Below are positions 60,508-64,000 of a DNA stretch of 64,000 nucleotides, piece by piece (the stretch's first letter is position 1; the number at the start of each line of letters is the position of its first letter). Under the pieces are notes generated by a model. The model was given only the letters and a program-made list of their open reading frames with translations. It did no database searches and was not told the DNA's origin. Source of the DNA: Epiperipatus broadwayi (Eukaryota > Onychophora > Udeonychophora > Euonychophora > Peripatidae). The stretch is from positions 2,469,501 through 2,533,500 of the forward strand of contig JAQFVV010006246.1 in the NCBI GenBank assembly GCA_028023455.1. Direction: 5' to 3'. The position numbers were made by a program, and so were the translations under genes.

Positions 60508-60736
60508 CAGCACATAACTGTCATTAAAACAGGCAAAACTCTCTATACGTATTGCCACTCAGTGCAAGGCAGAGTAATCAATGGATGCCAGAAGACTTGG
60601 TCATAAAATCCCCATGTAATGCCTACTCATCCAATATCCCCAGTCTAGTTTCTGGCTTGTTGTGTTCGTCAGTGAGGAGCCTTGGATCTGAGATCTCTGC
60701 AACTAAATCTTAGGATCTAATTCAACCCTCCCACAG
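60508..60736 (-). repeat. Ribozyme repeat family 1, second locus, left arm
   Basis: Partial minus-strand unit matching 18300-18545 in reverse (GGCAAAACTCTC, TGCCTACTCATCCAATATCC, AGGATCTAA). Contains the hammerhead at 60634-60680. Confidence 0.8.
60634..60680 (-). ncRNA. Hammerhead ribozyme, near-intact (family 1)
   Basis: Core CUGACGA and GAAA intact; stem I UCCUCA/UGGGGA intact. Stem II is worn (ACACAACAAGCCA), and the stem III/cleavage segment reads ACUAGAC where the other copies have ACUAGUC. Activity doubtful. Confidence 0.6.
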
Positions 60737-60970
60737 TTGAGAGCAAGCATAAGAAATGATGATCATATGATGTTTATTGGCTTAAAACCAATCCTGCCTA
60801 ATAGGATAATGGTGATGATGGTTATTAAAGAACCAAAGACACCAAAATGTATAGGTACTGAACTAAGTTCAGATCTATATGACTATATAAGCTAATAAGC
60901 TTGGATTGAAAATATTGTAGTGTTTCAACTTAAGTCTCATAGTTTTGTAGTTAAATAGAGATAAAAGGTG
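60737..60970 (+). repeat. Ribozyme repeat family 1, second locus, right arm
   Basis: Plus-strand partial unit from GAGCAAGCATAAGAAATG to GTAGTTAAATAGAG, matching 18140-18350. It stops before the hammerhead and runs directly into a LINE endonuclease relic. Confidence 0.8.
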
Positions 60971-61219
60971 ATAAAAATGACAAGAGAATGCAGTCTTGTG
61001 GAATTTGCAAAAAAAAATATGTTACAAATTTTTGTTTTTGAGAAAAATTATAAATGGACATGGAAACATCCAATTGAAAATACAGAAGAAATTGATTATA
61101 TTTTGATTAATAAAAAGTGCATATTCCAGAGATATAACATTCTTAATAGATTCTACACAAGAAGTGTTTATTGGCTGATGAAATGTACAATACATGTTAA
61201 TGCAAAATTAGAAAGGTGA
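60968..61219 (+). pseudogene. RTE-like LINE endonuclease relic
   Basis: An 83-codon fragment: LVEFAKKNMLQIFVF, then YKWTWKHPIENTEEIDYILI (family form: WTWxSPxGxxxNEIDYI), and LMKCTIHVNAKLER at the end, where RTE endonucleases have SDHRLVRAKI and a basic helix. The catalytic SDH is replaced (TRSVYW). The N-terminal two-thirds is missing, cut by the repeat at its left. Worn linker sequence may continue to about 61800. It is related to, but distinct from, the relic at 13814-14131. Confidence 0.7.
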
Positions 61220-62781
61220 TGATTATTAAGAAACTCATTAACTATTGATAGTTCTAATCTTCATGAATGCAATGACAATGAGAACATGCAAATTATTTAA
61301 AATATTAAGAAATTTTGAAAATAGTTCAGATTTTAAATGAAATTAATAAGAAGATACTTTACGAACTATTAAAAATTTGTAATAAAGATATCTAATACAA
61401 AGAATCTGTAAATATTCTATTGAAACAATATGTATTAAAAAAAGAAATTAAAAATGACCCGTTAAGAATAATTAAATATCTAAAGTTGTATAAAATACAA
61501 ATAAAGAGTCCATAATGTTAAAAATATACAATTGTGAATTTTCAAGGAACAAAAGCTATAGATGAGAAATAAATTCAAAAGTGTGTAATAATATCTTGAT
61601 ACTTGAAATTATTTCTGCAATAAGAAAAGATGACACTGTCATAAAATGTGTGGAGAGTTTTATAAAGAATTATATAGTAATAAATAACAAGAAAACAAAA
61701 ATATTTCCTGTAATTCTTATATCTTTAGAATTGCTCAATATTTCAAATGAAGAAATGAAGGGAAAAGCTTTAGAAAATAATGAAATTATAATTTGATATT
61801 TTAAAAGCAGTGAATAAGGAAATAGAAAAATGTGCAATATAGATGTATAATAGGATTTTAGCCACTCATGTTGACTATTTTCAAACTGTGTTTTAGGACT
61901 TTAATAGTTTCAGGAATAGAAAATGGCATTTCAATGTTCAATATCAGCTATGTTGTTGGTTATTAATTGTACCACTTACAAACTCACAATGATCCAAGAT
62001 TGCTCAGTTGTCCTACTATAAATACATTTCTTACAAATCAGAGATATATAATGAATAAAATTTGCTTTGACTTAGTTTTGTAATCTGTCATCACTATAAC
62101 TTGACAAACAGGATGTCTTTTTTAAATTTGAACTTTTACTTTAGAAGTTTAATGAAGATTTAATCTGCAATTATAATTATCCCCAGATAACTATCTGCTA
62201 TTTTTGTTACTTTTTTCCACTTTTATAGGATTGCTTGACAGTTTTCACCTCCTTAAATTTTAGTTATGGAACAAAAATAAAATAATTACTAAAAACAATT
62301 GATTTTTGTAGTTTTACCAAAATTCTATTTTTTAAAAATACATAGGGTGAAAATATAATTGTTTAACAGTTTAGCACATGCTTTATAATAAAATCTAAAT
62401 TTTAATTGATCTTTTGATATAGTTATATGATATTTCTTCATTAATTACATATCACTTGCTACATAAAATATATCATTTTATTTCTTATAACATCACTTGA
62501 TTGTGAAAATAGAATAACCATTAATAAAGATTCATTCTATCTCCAATATATATCTGCTAATATACATTGGGCAGCTGGATTACACAATGAATTGTAAATT
62601 ATACTTATAATAAAAAACCAAATTTGAAAGGATATTTATATAAACAAATACTATTAGGAGTTGTATGAAATATTATTTATTGTATCTATTGTACTTTAAT
62701 TATTTTAAAAATAATTTCATTATTTTTTATTTTCATCAAATTGTACGAAATCAATAATTGGTAAAAACATGGTATTTCTGA
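61220..62781. other. Possible LINE remains, then AT-rich spacer
   Basis: 61220-61800 could be the worn region between endonuclease and RT of the LINE at 60968; no RT motif was found. The rest shows nothing. Confidence 0.45.
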
Positions 62782-63417
62782 GTAGACCGTCCTCCGCCTA
62801 GTAAAATGTGCTGGCTCGATCAACTACTCTGGACGCTTAACCAGCATTTAACTATAGATCAAAAATTACAAAAATCAAAAATTACTATCTGGGAGGCATA
62901 CAATATAATTAATCCGAATTATCTCACAATTACTCCTAATCTTGGCATCACCAACTACAAATTAACAACAATTTTTAAATTTCTCACTCTTGAGCCTAAG
63001 TACCTTAATCTCATTATTAAAATAAACTTAGAAGCCATACACACAAATAAATTCCTTCATTTCAAAAGATTTTACAATAAGATAGACTCTTTTTGTCAAA
63101 TATGTAAAAGGCAAGAAGAGTCATTCAACCATATAATCTACTCATGCCCTGGACTCAATAAAATAAATTTAGCCATATACCGAAACTTAAAGGTGAACTA
63201 CTATAAAATCATGTCTATAAGGGAAGCCTTACAAACTAAACTGTTTCCTATTATTAGACTTTCCATATTTATTGTACATGCTATATGGAATGTTAGATGT
63301 AGGCTATTTTTCACAGTGTCTGTTCCTGATCCAGTCAGTCTTTTCATGAACACTATTAGGAAAGTAAAAAACAGAGATTTTATCATTGCATCAAAATTCT
63401 TGTATAATGAAACGTAG
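62782..63417 (+). pseudogene. 5'-truncated LINE: C-terminal zinc-finger tail, open frame
   Basis: Longest open frame in the window (203 codons from ATG at 62806, homology from 62782). It reads VDRPPPSKMCW, KITIWEAYNIINPN, LIIKINLEAI, then CQICKRQEESFNHIIYSC, a Cys-x2-Cys..His-x4-Cys finger of the zf-RVT type found after LINE reverse transcriptases, then RLSIFIVHAIWNVRC and VKNRDFIIASKFLYNET before TAG. Every block aligns in order with the minus-strand relic at 15546-16443. The uninterrupted frame suggests that this is a younger insertion than the other. RT and endonuclease are missing, so it is a typical 5' truncation. Confidence 0.8.
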
Positions 63418-64000
63418 AAGTTAATTGATGTACCGGATCCATCAAATCAGTAGTAGCTAAGCAAAAGATGAATAATAGATTCAATTTGCATCAATGATGA
63501 TAGGTGAATGGTAAAACTACATTAGTTTATTATTATTTATCAGAAGATAATCAATATACAAATGGTCCCAGATTGTTGAAGATGTGTAAAACATAATTTT
63601 TTCTGTCTTTTATAAGCATGTAAACATTATTTTTCATAAATAAAAGCTTTTGAGATTAAATATAGTATTAAATTAAACAACGCCTAAAGGAATTAATTGT
63701 TAAAAAGAAAAAGTCTATTATTGTTCATTATAAAAAGAAATCCCTGAATAAAATGTTTATGTTTATTGAAATAACCATTGGAATGTGAATGCATAACTGA
63801 ATTTTTATTTTAAATTTACACATGGATTTCCATGCTAGCAAAATTCACTTAATTCATTGCTGGATTAATTTAAAAGGAAAAAAATGCATCAACATTTTTA
63901 TTGAAAGTAAGATGTCTAAATCAATGATATTCTACTATTCAATAAAATAAAATTGATATATGCCAAGTAAACTTACAATTGATTGTGTTCATTAAGAATA
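63418..64000. other. LINE 3' untranslated region and flank
   Basis: Probably the LINE's 3' tail up to an AATAAA signal near 63641; no further gene seen to the window end. Confidence 0.45.

Noticed and set aside
63201-63386. Minus-strand 61-codon ORF
   Set aside because: Antisense shadow of the LINE tail ORF.

Overview
The window looks like a strongly AT-rich invertebrate animal genome. The evidence is one spliced extracellular domain (a CUB domain on two exons with GT-AG borders) and metazoan-type transposons: RTE-like and zinc-finger-tailed LINEs, Penelope-like elements, a Gypsy-like relic, Tc1/mariner-like and piggyBac-like non-autonomous elements, and tRNA-derived repeats. No bacterial-style operon or long intact gene is present. 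The sequence alone does not fix the lineage.

Layout. 1-20.4 kb is a repeat-rich flank: a piggyBac-like MITE (3.35-4.11 kb), a TA-flanked TIR element (4.74-5.61 kb), a Penelope-like fragment (6.45-7.17 kb), a long non-coding repeat (7.56-9.25 kb), a decayed RTE LINE (11.79-14.13 kb) carrying a nested MITE, a second LINE (15.55-16.98 kb) and an inverted pair of about 418-bp ribozyme repeats (17.7-18.5 kb). The only host gene I can support is on the + strand: CUB exon A (20378-20565) and CUB exon B (56245-56413), joined in frame across a 35.7-kb intron. That intron holds more repeats, a tRNA-like SINE head, a Gypsy relic, and a 4.2-kb array of about 408-bp satellite units arranged as a giant inverted repeat (46.7-50.95 kb). 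Downstream are an inverted Penelope fragment pair (56.85-57.45 kb), a second ribozyme repeat family (58.5-59.75 kb), another inverted copy of the first (60.5-60.97 kb), an RTE endonuclease relic and the 203-residue tail of a LINE (62.8-63.4 kb).

Main discovery. Three sequence-divergent repeat families, each with units of roughly 410-420 bp, carry a hammerhead-type self-cleaving ribozyme: core CUGANGA and GAAA, a 6-bp stem I, a short stem II and a cleavage-site C. In all three the whole of stem III is a short palindrome (AUCAUGAU, ACCAUGGU, ACUAGU). It could hardly fold in a monomer but would pair perfectly between two ribozymes, as in dimeric hammerheads. This matches the published class of animal retrozymes, small circular-RNA retroelements, though these families may be undescribed. 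All of them, and the Penelope pair, sit in divergent inverted arrangement with the transcript 3' sides facing outward, which hints at a shared insertion mechanism. Six units in the big array keep an intact core, three of them in the sense orientation of the CUB gene's intron.

Caution. Part of the array (about 47.9-49.27 kb) is riddled with small deletions, and one unit contains an 18-base exact match to an Illumina adapter, so this part of the assembly is not trustworthy base by base.
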